The notes under the pieces are model-generated. The model did no database searches. It was not told the DNA's origin and saw only the letters and a program-made list of their open reading frames with translations. Below, in pieces: positions 1 to 5,651 of a stretch of 5,655 nucleotides of DNA. Numbering within the stretch: the first letter of the stretch is position 1; the number at the start of each line of letters is the position of its first letter. The stretch is from contig JAVWCU010000054.1 of assembly GCA_036648855.1 (NCBI GenBank), positions 1-5,655 on the forward strand, in the 5' to 3' direction. A program made the position numbers and the translations under genes. Origin of the DNA: Faecenecus sp036648855 (GTDB lineage: Bacteria > Bacillota_I > Bacilli_A > RF39 > UBA660).

Positions 1-572
1 GCTCCTGTTGCATCTGCATAAGTTTGATTACCTGTTACTAATACTTTACCATGATAATGTTTACCTAAAACCTCATTACCACTAGTATCTATTACCCACA
101 TTCTAATTATATGTTCTTCTGATACCCCTGGCGCTATTGTCCCAACTGATACCTGATAATTACTTGCTGATAAAGAACCTAAGACAACAGGTATCCCTCC
201 GTTAATACTATATTTAATATTATTTAAATTAAGTAGCTTACTTGAACAACCATCACTTTGTATAATAGCAGCATCATTAAGTATTCTAATATTATAATTT
301 AAAGGAATAGTACCAGTATTAGTAACTTTAAAGCTATACCCTGTAGTTGCCATTCCTACAGCATCAGATACAGGATAAGCACTAGCTAAATTAAGTATAT
401 TACCATTATCTTCATAACCAATTCTTAGAGCTCCTGTTTGGACAGTATTAGTATCCCTTTGATTAGTATTAAGAGAAATATAAGCATAACTAGTTCCAAA
501 TAAAATAAATGTACAACTAATTATACAAAGAACTAACACTAATAAATTGTTTTTTATTATCTTCTTAGTCAT
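1..572 (-). CDS. Secreted protein with SipW/TasA-like N-terminal layout, 3' end cut by window
   Basis: The reading frame is open from ATG at 570-572 to the window edge: 190 full codons plus two bases, with the C-terminus missing. TAAGAGGG (581-588) is a good ribosome site 8 bases upstream. Residues 2-8 are basic (TKKIIKN), residues 9-27 are hydrophobic, and SYA at 28-30 would suit signal peptidase I cleavage after Ala30. The mature part continues with TGALRI (46-51), a segment around FKVTNTGTIPLNYNI (81-95) and a likely beta-sandwich rich in Asn, Thr and Ser. A short signal peptide, a Thr/Gly-rich start and a 'V.NTG..PL.Y' strand recall TasA/camelysin-type exported proteins of Bacilli that are processed by SipW. 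That match is from memory of the layout, not an alignment. One Cys (109) lies in the exported part. It follows divIVA after a likely terminator and probably has its own promoter. Export is fairly sure; the exact family and function (matrix fibre, pilin-like or other surface protein) are not. Confidence 0.8.
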   Translation of the reverse strand, partial: MTKKIIKNNLLVLVLCIISCTFILFGTSYAYISLNTNQRDTNTVQTGALRIGYEDNGNILNLASAYPVSDAVGMATTGYSFKVTNTGTIPLNYNIRILNDAAIIQSDGCSSKLLNLNNIKYSINGGIPVVLGSLSASNYQVSVGTIAPGVSEEHIIRMWVIDTSGNEVLGKHYHGKVLVTGNQTYADATG

Positions 573-598
573 ATGATATACCCTCTTATTACTTTTAT

Positions 599-635
599 TT
601 TATAATTTAATACTATTTTTGAAGTCCTTTTACAA
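599..635 (-). promoter_or_regulatory. Weak candidate promoter for the secreted-protein gene
   Basis: On the minus strand TTGTAA (630-635) and TATTAA (607-612) are 17 bases apart, each matching the sigma-A consensus at 4 of 6 positions. An alternative -10, TATAAA (599-604), is better but has no good -35. The site lies just after the likely divIVA terminator and 20 to 35 bases before the ribosome site. A promoter is expected here, but in such A+T-rich sequence these matches are weak evidence. Confidence 0.35.
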
Positions 636-662
636 TAAAATAACAGACTCCCTGTTATTTTA
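636..662 (-). terminator. Likely intrinsic terminator of the sepF-divIVA unit, overlapping the divIVA stop
   Basis: An 11-bp perfect inverted repeat (636-646 with 652-662, five-base loop 647-651) contains the divIVA stop codon at 655-657. Read on the minus strand, the core stem TAACAG/CTGTTA is followed by a T-rich run, TTTTATTG. The stem is A+T-rich and the T run is partly inside it, so termination may be incomplete. The perfect symmetry and its place at the gene end support the call. Confidence 0.6.
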
Positions 663-1128
663 GTTCTATTTCTTCAATCTCATCTACTACTACCATCTGT
701 TGTTCTATAATAGACTTTAATTTCTTCTTAAATATTCTCATATTTCTCTCTAAATTATCAGATTGTAGTTCTATTTTCTCTGCTCTAACTAAGGAATCAT
801 TAACTATTCTATTAGCATTGTTTCTAGCTTCTTCAACAATTAAATTTGCTTCTTTTATAGAATTAGTCCTAATATTATTACTAGTCTCTTCTGCCACTAA
901 AATAGTCCTTTTTATAGTATCTTCCATAGTTTGAAAATGATTAATTTTATCAGTTAGACTAGCTATATCTTTTTCATAATTTCCTATTGTTATTTGATTA
1001 AGTTTAATTGTTTTATCTTGTTCAGTAGCTTTACTAAGCATAGCCTCTAATTGAGTAATAGTCTCACTTAAAAAACGATTAACTTCTTCTTTATTATAAC
1101 CATTTAATTCTCTATTAAATTTTTCCAT
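655..1128 (-). CDS. divIVA: Cell-division/polarity protein DivIVA
   Basis: This 157-residue protein is close in length to B. subtilis DivIVA (about 164). DivIVA is a coiled-coil scaffold that binds negatively curved membrane at septa and poles and recruits division or wall-synthesis partners. The N-terminal signature is GYNKEEVNRFL (10-20), matching the family GYD.DEVN.FL. A long coiled coil runs from about 22 to 140, and its middle matches the conserved block of true DivIVA: HFQTMEDTI (64-72), ILVAEE (76-81), KEANLIVEEA (92-101) and ANRIVNDSL (105-113). The start is firm: GAGGTG (1134-1139) is 5 bases before the ATG and an in-frame TGA lies four codons upstream. It begins 27 bases after sepF and is surely co-transcribed with it. 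Oddities: the segment before the GY motif is about nine residues shorter than in B. subtilis, and the positions of its membrane-contacting Phe17 and Arg18 appear to be Leu8 and Asn9. The C-terminal tail is short and acidic. Confidence 0.93.
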   Translation of the reverse strand: MEKFNRELNGYNKEEVNRFLSETITQLEAMLSKATEQDKTIKLNQITIGNYEKDIASLTDKINHFQTMEDTIKRTILVAEETSNNIRTNSIKEANLIVEEARNNANRIVNDSLVRAEKIELQSDNLERNMRIFKKKLKSIIEQQMVVVDEIEEIELK

Positions 1129-1155
1129 ATTTTCACCTCAAATATGAGCTATTTA

Positions 1156-1584
1156 CTACCAATTAAATTCCTCTTCGTCCTCTTTTTCTCTTCCTTTACC
1201 TTTTGACTTAATAGCATTCTCATCTGTTATTTTACCTTCTACATTAACATTATTAGGAGTGCATAGGAATATACCTCCTCCTAGTTTTTGTAAATCTCCT
1301 CCTATAGCATAAAGAGTTCCACTTAAGAAATCCACTATTCTTTTAGCTTGATCAGGTGTTACTCTTTTTAAGTTCACTACTACTGCATTCCTATTCTTTA
1401 AATAATCTGCAATCTGTTGTGATTCAGAATAAGCCCTTGGTTCAAGTAACATCATTTTATTACCTGTTGTTCCATCTTCCATTACAGAACCCTTAGGAGC
1501 CTTATAAAACTCATCATCCCCGCCTGTTACTACTGGAGTATTTTCCTCTACTCCGAAAAAATTTTTAATCTTATCTAATGCCAT
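1156..1584 (-). CDS. sepF: Cell-division protein SepF (FtsZ membrane anchor)
   Basis: This 142-residue protein matches SepF throughout; B. subtilis SepF has about 150. SepF forms dimers and rings that bundle FtsZ, bind its C-terminal tail and attach the Z-ring to the membrane. Residues 1-11 (MALDKIKNFFG) fit the amphipathic membrane-binding helix. A loose linker spans 12-42. The globular alpha-beta domain spans about 43-117, with LLEPRAYSESQQIADYL (46-62), NAVVVNLKRV (66-75), KRIVDFLSGT (81-90), AIGGDLQKLG (93-102) and IFLCTPNNV (105-113), all family hallmarks including the Gly-rich dimer region. The start is supported by GGAGGT (1592-1597), 7 bases before the ATG. A charged tail (122-142, Lys/Arg then Asp/Glu, ending FNW) follows the fold and is not part of the conserved domain. 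A promoter with an extended -10 lies upstream, and divIVA follows after 27 bases. The ylmG and ylmH genes found between these two in B. subtilis are absent. Confidence 0.96.
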   Translation of the reverse strand: MALDKIKNFFGVEENTPVVTGGDDEFYKAPKGSVMEDGTTGNKMMLLEPRAYSESQQIADYLKNRNAVVVNLKRVTPDQAKRIVDFLSGTLYAIGGDLQKLGGGIFLCTPNNVNVEGKITDENAIKSKGKGREKEDEEEFNW

Positions 1585-1617
1585 AATAAATACCTCCGTC
1601 TATATTTCCCAAATTCT

Positions 1618-1653
1618 ATTATAATTGTAACACAAAAACTAAAAACAAGTAAA
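1618..1653 (-). promoter_or_regulatory. Promoter for sepF-divIVA with extended -10
   Basis: On the minus strand TTTACT (1648-1653) is 18 bases before TACAAT (1624-1629), which is preceded by TG at 1631-1632, giving the extended -10 form TGTTACAAT. A perfect TATAAT (1618-1623) directly abuts it and could pair with TTGTTT at 19-base spacing. Either reading places the transcript start about 25 to 35 bases before the sepF ATG. No hairpin separates the ATPase gene from this site, so read-through from upstream is also possible. Confidence 0.65.
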
Positions 1654-1665
1654 GTTATTTCCAGG

Positions 1666-3468
1666 TTATTGATACCAAATTTTTTCAATATCTGCACTAC
1701 TGCTAAATGGTTCTGGATTAGGCCTTTCTAAACACATTGCTACCGGGACTTTAAAAGCACTTCCGAAAGCCATACAATTACCGGGTTGTAGTGTTTTTAA
1801 ATGTTCTACCATAGCAGAACTCATATTAGGTACCATGTTTCTTATATACTCTAAATCCTTAGGATGAAGAGTCCTTAAAATAACAAAGTTAGAGCACTGA
1901 GAAATAGATGTCTCACTAAGCTCAGAAGGCCTTTGAGTAATTAGACCTAATAATACTCCGTATTTTCTTCCCTCTTTTGTAATTCTATCAAATATATTAT
2001 ATCCAAATAATTCTTCATCTGTATCTTTTTGAACATATCTATGAGCTTCTTCAATTATAATATGAAAAGGCATCATAGCTCTTCTAGTAGTATTAGTAGA
2101 AAAATCAAATAATAATTTAGACATAATTTTAGTTAATACTTTAGCCATTCTATCATCAACATAATTTATATTAAAGTTAACTATCTGGGCTCTCTTACCA
2201 TCTTTAGTAAGCATTAAATGTTTAATATAGTCTTCTCTTCCTATCATGTTAGGATAAGTAAAATATTCTTTTGCTTCACTATTAATAAGTGAATGAATTC
2301 TTACACTTAGAATATTAGCATAGTCAAATACTTTATTACTTTTTAATACTCCTTCAGAAATGAGTGCAAAACTAATAGCATTTTCTAAATCATTTAAAGT
2401 ATAAGGAACCGTTCCATCTGGAGTTTTAAGCTCTAATCCTGAAATAATAAATTGGTTAATAAATTCAACTACTAATTCCATTTCTTGCATTTTACCAGTT
2501 TTATCAACAAATAAACATTGTTTTAAATTACGTATATAACCAGGCTGAGATATTTCACTATCTAAATTTAACTCATTAGTATGAAAATTAGTTAAAACGG
2601 CTGTAATTTGATCTCTTATTTTTACTGATTCAGTACCACTCATTAATAAATCCATAATAGCTCTAGCAATAATATCGTTTTTATGTTCTGTGACATTTTC
2701 ATTATCATCTTTTAAAATAGTAACTAGTTTTAAAGCTTTTTCAATAATTGGTAATTGTAAGGGAGTAGTAACTCCTAGTAATTGGGCAATATCATCTACT
2801 CCTAATAACCATAATGGTATTCTTAGTATTTCCCCTTCTGGATAGTTAGTATCAGTTGTATAATTTTTATAGGCAACTAGTGGGGATAAACTAGATATGT
2901 TTTTAAAAGCATTAGTATACTCACCATAGGCATCAAACATAAAGATATTAGCATTAATAGGGATTCGATTAGGATTAGAAAAAATATTTTGAAATAATCT
3001 AGAAACAGCAAAACTTTTACCACTTCCAGTATTACCTAGTATAGCAAAGTGATTACTAAAGAATTGATTAATATCTACATTAATTTGGTAATTATTATAG
3101 ACTGTTGAAATACCAAAGGCAACTTGGTTTTTATTAACTTGATTTGGACTTCCAAGTATCAAGCCAAGTTCTGCCATAGTAATTAATCTAACTTTAGACT
3201 TAAACGCTGGTTTTTTAGAAAATCCAGGAGTAAATATATTATTTTTTATTTCTCCAACAATATTTATTTTAGCATTAATTTGATCTATATCTTCTATTTC
3301 TCCTATTATTTTGATTTCATTGTCTTCTAAAACCACATGATAATTAACAAGATTCACTTGCTGTTCAATATTAATTGCTAATTTAACTGTAATAGTATTA
3401 TCCACTATTGCTACTATTTTCCCTAACACTTTAAACACCCTACTCTCTACTTTAATAAAGTATATCAT
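1666..3468 (-). CDS. HerA-like (DUF87) DNA-translocase-type ATPase
   Basis: This 600-residue ATPase belongs to the HerA/FtsK group, hexameric motors that move double-stranded DNA. Residues about 14-75 look like the beta-rich HAS-barrel that caps HerA proteins (VLGKIVAIVDN, then alternating hydrophobic strands). The RecA-like core has Walker A GNTGSGKS (145-152), FDAYGEY (178-184, usually D.HGEY), Walker B HIIIEEAH (469-476, Glu in the usual Asp place, as in many HerA-like proteins), and TKEGRKYGVLLGLITQRPSE (497-516) carrying the likely arginine finger and sensor. The tail (560-600, LQPGNCMAFG) is also typical. Residues about 200-430 form a helical insertion in the core. All catalytic motifs are present, so it should be active. 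HerA usually pairs with the nuclease NurA, or with SIR2 or other effectors in defence loci; none is in this window. It lies upstream of sepF. The start is uncertain: ATG at 3468 has no ribosome site, whereas GTG at 3427-3429 has AGGGTG 6 bases before it and would begin right at the barrel. Confidence 0.9.
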   Translation of the reverse strand: MIYFIKVESRVFKVLGKIVAIVDNTITVKLAINIEQQVNLVNYHVVLEDNEIKIIGEIEDIDQINAKINIVGEIKNNIFTPGFSKKPAFKSKVRLITMAELGLILGSPNQVNKNQVAFGISTVYNNYQINVDINQFFSNHFAILGNTGSGKSFAVSRLFQNIFSNPNRIPINANIFMFDAYGEYTNAFKNISSLSPLVAYKNYTTDTNYPEGEILRIPLWLLGVDDIAQLLGVTTPLQLPIIEKALKLVTILKDDNENVTEHKNDIIARAIMDLLMSGTESVKIRDQITAVLTNFHTNELNLDSEISQPGYIRNLKQCLFVDKTGKMQEMELVVEFINQFIISGLELKTPDGTVPYTLNDLENAISFALISEGVLKSNKVFDYANILSVRIHSLINSEAKEYFTYPNMIGREDYIKHLMLTKDGKRAQIVNFNINYVDDRMAKVLTKIMSKLLFDFSTNTTRRAMMPFHIIIEEAHRYVQKDTDEELFGYNIFDRITKEGRKYGVLLGLITQRPSELSETSISQCSNFVILRTLHPKDLEYIRNMVPNMSSAMVEHLKTLQPGNCMAFGSAFKVPVAMCLERPNPEPFSSSADIEKIWYQ

Positions 3469-3556
3469 GATTTATAGTAAAAAAAAAGGACAATAATAGT
3501 TAATCAATTCTACTTTTACCACTGTTTAATTTTTTATAAAGAACTTATAGTAGCAG

Positions 3557-3586
3557 ATTATAACTAAGTTTATTCTTTTAATACAA
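3557..3586 (-). promoter_or_regulatory. Candidate promoter for the HerA-like gene
   Basis: On the minus strand a perfect TATAAT (3557-3562) lies 18 bases after TTGTAT (3581-3586, 3 of 6 matches). It sits directly downstream of the surface-protein terminator, as expected for a new transcription unit. The leader to the ATG at 3468 would be about 80 bases, A+T-rich, with a run of nine T at 3479-3487 and no obvious riboswitch fold. Confidence 0.5.
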
Positions 3587-3590
3587 TTAA

Positions 3591-3619
3591 AAACTGGCAG
3601 GTTTTAGTCCTGCCAGTTT
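3591..3619 (-). terminator. Intrinsic terminator of the surface-protein gene
   Basis: A perfect 11-bp stem (3591-3601 with 3609-3619; GC core CTGGCAGG/CCTGCCAG) with a seven-base loop lies 18 bases past the stop at 3638. On the minus strand the descending arm runs straight into TTTTTAATTG. This is a standard Rho-independent terminator and separates the surface-protein gene from the ATPase gene. Confidence 0.92.
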
Positions 3620-3637
3620 ATATTAATTCTTAATTTA

Positions 3638-5503
3638 TTAAGCGTTTTTACTATCTAAGAAATAATATGTTTGTTTTTTAGATGTCTCCGCTCTACTTGT
3701 AAGTTTTACTATTCTATTGTCTACAACTGATCCTTGGTTATCTTCTAACCAAATAGTAGGATGCGTCTTATCTTCATCTGCATTTACTAGTAAAGTTGAT
3801 AACTCAATTGTAAGTAAAGAGTCACTAAGTAGAGGATCTGTACCCTTAGATACTTCAATTCCCCCAAACTCATTACCAGATACAGTAATAGTTCCAGTTA
3901 AGTTAACAGTAGAAGCATTAACTTGTAAAGCTGCATCTGCTCCCTTACCAGTATAATTATTAATTACTACATCTTTAGCATTATATACTTGAATACCATA
4001 TACACTATCCCATTTAGCAGCTCCCTGCATAACTACTGTTAAAGAGTTAATAACTGTTGCACTGCCTTGAATATTTAGACCTTTTTTAACACTAGCATCA
4101 AAAGTAATAGTATGATCATTTCCGTTTAAAGTAACTTTATTCATCATAATAAACTCTATATTACTAATAAAGTCATTCATAATATTGATAACTTGAACAT
4201 CTTTAGCATTAATTGCACTACTGAACTCAGCTTGATTTGTAACATTTCTTGTAGTTACAAAATTCTTATTTAAATAGTACTGTAGTTCTTTAGTCACTAT
4301 CTGATCACTAATTGTAAATGGTTTTATTTCTCCAGTTACAGTACCTTCTAATTCATTAACTACAATTGTTGGTTTCATAAAGTCTTCTGTTGTATTTACT
4401 ATAGTTCCAGTAATAATAAGTTCTGAGATATTAGTAGAACTTGTTTCTTTTAATAATTTAATTCCACTCTTCTGAGTACCTGTTACTGTTGTTATTCCAG
4501 TTAACTCTGCTGATCCACTACGAAGTTCTAAAGCAACATCCATACCTGTTCCAGTGTAATTACTTAAAATAACTTTATTTGCCTCAGTAACCACTATTCC
4601 AGATATATAAGTTCCCGCTGCATCATGTACCATCACAATACTTAAATCATCTATTTCAACTTTATTTGCAGTAATACTGATTGCATTTAAGACAGTATCC
4701 ATAAAAGTTAAAGTTTTTTTATTACCTTCAATAGATAATTCACGATCAATTACTAATGCGGTTTTAATATCCTTAATATTTTCTTCTAAAATAATATTTT
4801 TAATATTTTTATCAGCTAGGGCTGTTACTAAATCTAATTCCGTTTGAATATAAGCATAATTCTTATAATCTAAGGTTTTATGTCTAAGTACTAAATCATC
4901 TTTTAATACCCCGTTTGGTAAAGCATTAATAGCGGTAAGAGCTTTAGCACTATTTTCTTTAGTTACTCTACCTTCAAAATTAGTAACCATAGCAGTAGCT
5001 TCTTTAATTAGAAAATCTAAACGGGTATTTATTCCAACTAAATTTTTCTTAATATTTGCTGCAAATTGGTCAATCTCAACAATTGTCGATTGCTCAGCAT
5101 CCATAGCTATAGTTGCATCATCTCTTAGTTTTTCAAGTTCTGCTACTAAAATCCCAAAATCAACATCACTGCTTCCTGCAGCTGTTTTAAGTACTAAATT
5201 AGCATCTGTTAATACTTTTCTTAATGTTTCTATGGCAACTGGTTTTAAATCCGGTTTCACTTCAGGTACCACTACATCTGGTGTTGGTTCAGGATTATGT
5301 ACAACTGGTTTCTTATATGGCTTTGGCTTTGGTGTTGGAGTTGGTGTTGGAGTAGGTGTTGGTATAACCGTAGGTGTTGGTGTTACCTCTACTTTTCCTT
5401 CTTCTTTTTTGTTGCAACTACGAATTCCAATAAAAGTAGCTAGTGCTACAATTAGAACTAATATTACAACGACAAACTTTTTAACATCATTTTCTTTGTT
5501 CAT
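3638..5503 (-). CDS. Membrane-anchored surface protein with Thr-Pro linker, helical stalk and two beta-helix-like modules
   Basis: This is a 621-residue exported protein of unknown specific function. Residues 10-27 are a hydrophobic anchor after KK (8-9). Cys30 follows, but the sequence before it (IRS) has Arg where a lipobox needs a small residue, so a transmembrane anchor is likelier than a lipoprotein. Residues 41-62 are a Thr-Pro/Lys-Pro linker of the kind that spans the cell wall. Residues about 90-210 are helical: the first part resembles FIVAR-type repeats and ALTAINALPNGVLKDDLVLR (188-207) resembles a short helical repeat common in Firmicute surface proteins. Residues 216-405 and 421-605 are two copies of one module that opens with 'NIKNIILEENI' and 'SIEGNKKTLTF'-type strands, typical of right-handed beta-helix (pectate-lyase-like) adhesins. 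No catalytic residues of a sugar lyase were recognised, so binding is likelier than catalysis. The ATG has AGGGGG (5511-5516) 7 bases upstream. It has its own promoter and terminator, so it is a single-gene unit. No LPXTG or other C-terminal anchor is present, consistent with N-terminal anchoring. Confidence 0.88.
   Translation of the reverse strand: MNKENDVKKFVVVILVLIVALATFIGIRSCNKKEEGKVEVTPTPTVIPTPTPTPTPTPKPKPYKKPVVHNPEPTPDVVVPEVKPDLKPVAIETLRKVLTDANLVLKTAAGSSDVDFGILVAELEKLRDDATIAMDAEQSTIVEIDQFAANIKKNLVGINTRLDFLIKEATAMVTNFEGRVTKENSAKALTAINALPNGVLKDDLVLRHKTLDYKNYAYIQTELDLVTALADKNIKNIILEENIKDIKTALVIDRELSIEGNKKTLTFMDTVLNAISITANKVEIDDLSIVMVHDAAGTYISGIVVTEANKVILSNYTGTGMDVALELRSGSAELTGITTVTGTQKSGIKLLKETSSTNISELIITGTIVNTTEDFMKPTIVVNELEGTVTGEIKPFTISDQIVTKELQYYLNKNFVTTRNVTNQAEFSSAINAKDVQVINIMNDFISNIEFIMMNKVTLNGNDHTITFDASVKKGLNIQGSATVINSLTVVMQGAAKWDSVYGIQVYNAKDVVINNYTGKGADAALQVNASTVNLTGTITVSGNEFGGIEVSKGTDPLLSDSLLTIELSTLLVNADEDKTHPTIWLEDNQGSVVDNRIVKLTSRAETSKKQTYYFLDSKNA
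3689..4852 (-). repeat. Tandem duplication of a roughly 200-residue module inside the surface protein
   Basis: Copy A (about 4289-4852, residues 218-405) and copy B (about 3689-4240, residues 422-605) align at an offset of about 201 to 204 residues. Matching landmarks are SIEGNKKTLTF with TLNGNDHTITF, SNYTGTGMDVALEL with NNYTGKGADAALQV, GITTVTGTQKSGIKL with GTITVSGNEFGGIEV, and KPTIVV with HPTIWL. The copies are clearly diverged at the protein level, so the duplication is old. Confidence 0.85.
5325..5384 (-). repeat. 12-base tandem repeat encoding the Thr-Pro linker
   Basis: On the plus strand GGTGTTGGAGTT (5331-5342), GGTGTTGGAGTA (5343-5354), GGTGTTGGTATA (5355-5366), an imperfect half unit (5367-5372) and GGTGTTGGTGTT (5373-5384) form a 12-base repeat. 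It is in frame, so gain or loss of a unit would change the linker by four residues without a frameshift. Confidence 0.8.
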
Positions 5504-5533
5504 TTTCTTTCCCCCTGTATTTTAGTCCATATC

Positions 5534-5563
5534 TTGACTATGACTCAATTCTATCATTATATT
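5534..5563 (+). promoter_or_regulatory. Opposing promoter-like sequence interleaved with the surface-protein promoter
   Basis: On the plus strand TTGACT (5534-5539) is followed after 18 bases by TATATT (5558-5563, 5 of 6). Its -35 is the mirror image of the minus-strand -35: TTGACTA at 5534-5540 is the reverse complement of TAGTCAA at 5571-5577. It would serve a plus-strand gene beginning near the right edge. The symmetry could instead be an operator. Confidence 0.4.
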
Positions 5564-5577
5564 TTTTGCTTAGTCAA
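5548..5577 (-). promoter_or_regulatory. Promoter for the surface-protein gene
   Basis: On the minus strand TTGACT (5572-5577, 5 of 6) is followed after 18 bases by TAGAAT (5548-5553, 5 of 6), preceded by TG (5555-5556) to give an extended -10. Transcription should start near 5541, about 38 bases before the ATG at 5503. This is the best sigma-A-type promoter in the window. Confidence 0.75.
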
Positions 5578-5601
5578 TCAAGTTTACACTTTTTTACAAG
5601 T

Positions 5602-5651
5602 TATTGAAATGAAAAAGTAAATGTCACTAAAGGATATTGAAATGACATTTA
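5602..5651. repeat. 11-bp direct repeat and overlapping 9-bp inverted repeat
   Basis: TATTGAAATGA occurs at 5602-5612 and again at 5635-5645, exactly 33 bases apart. Overlapping this, TAAATGTCA (5618-5626) is the reverse complement of TGACATTTA (5643-5651), with a 16-base gap. On the minus strand the inverted repeat is followed by CTTTTTC, so it could be a weak terminator for a gene beyond the window. On the plus strand its loop would expose AAAGGA just before an ATG. Confidence 0.5.

Noticed and set aside
1137..1148. Small inverted repeat CTCA/TGAG overlapping the divIVA ribosome site
   Set aside because: Only four base pairs with a four-base loop; too weak to claim translational control.
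1585..1665. Terminator between the ATPase gene and sepF
   Set aside because: Only direct repeats of GTTATT were found; no inverted repeat followed by a T run on the minus strand.
1666..3468. HerA-based phage-defence system
   Set aside because: The ATPase alone is not enough. Its neighbours are division and surface-protein genes, and no nuclease, SIR2 or other effector is visible.
3717..3956. 79-codon open frame on the plus strand
   Set aside because: It lies wholly antisense to the second beta-helix-like module, has no ribosome site, and its Ser/Val-rich translation resembles no known protein.
3638..5503. Polysaccharide lyase or lipoprotein
   Set aside because: No lyase catalytic motif is recognisable in either module, and Arg29's neighbourhood (IRSC, with Arg two before Cys30) does not fit a normal lipobox.
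5232..5525. 97-codon open frame on the plus strand with a Gly-Val repeat
   Set aside because: The Gly-Val run is simply the complement of the Thr-Pro linker repeat, and the frame overlaps the well-supported start of the surface-protein gene.
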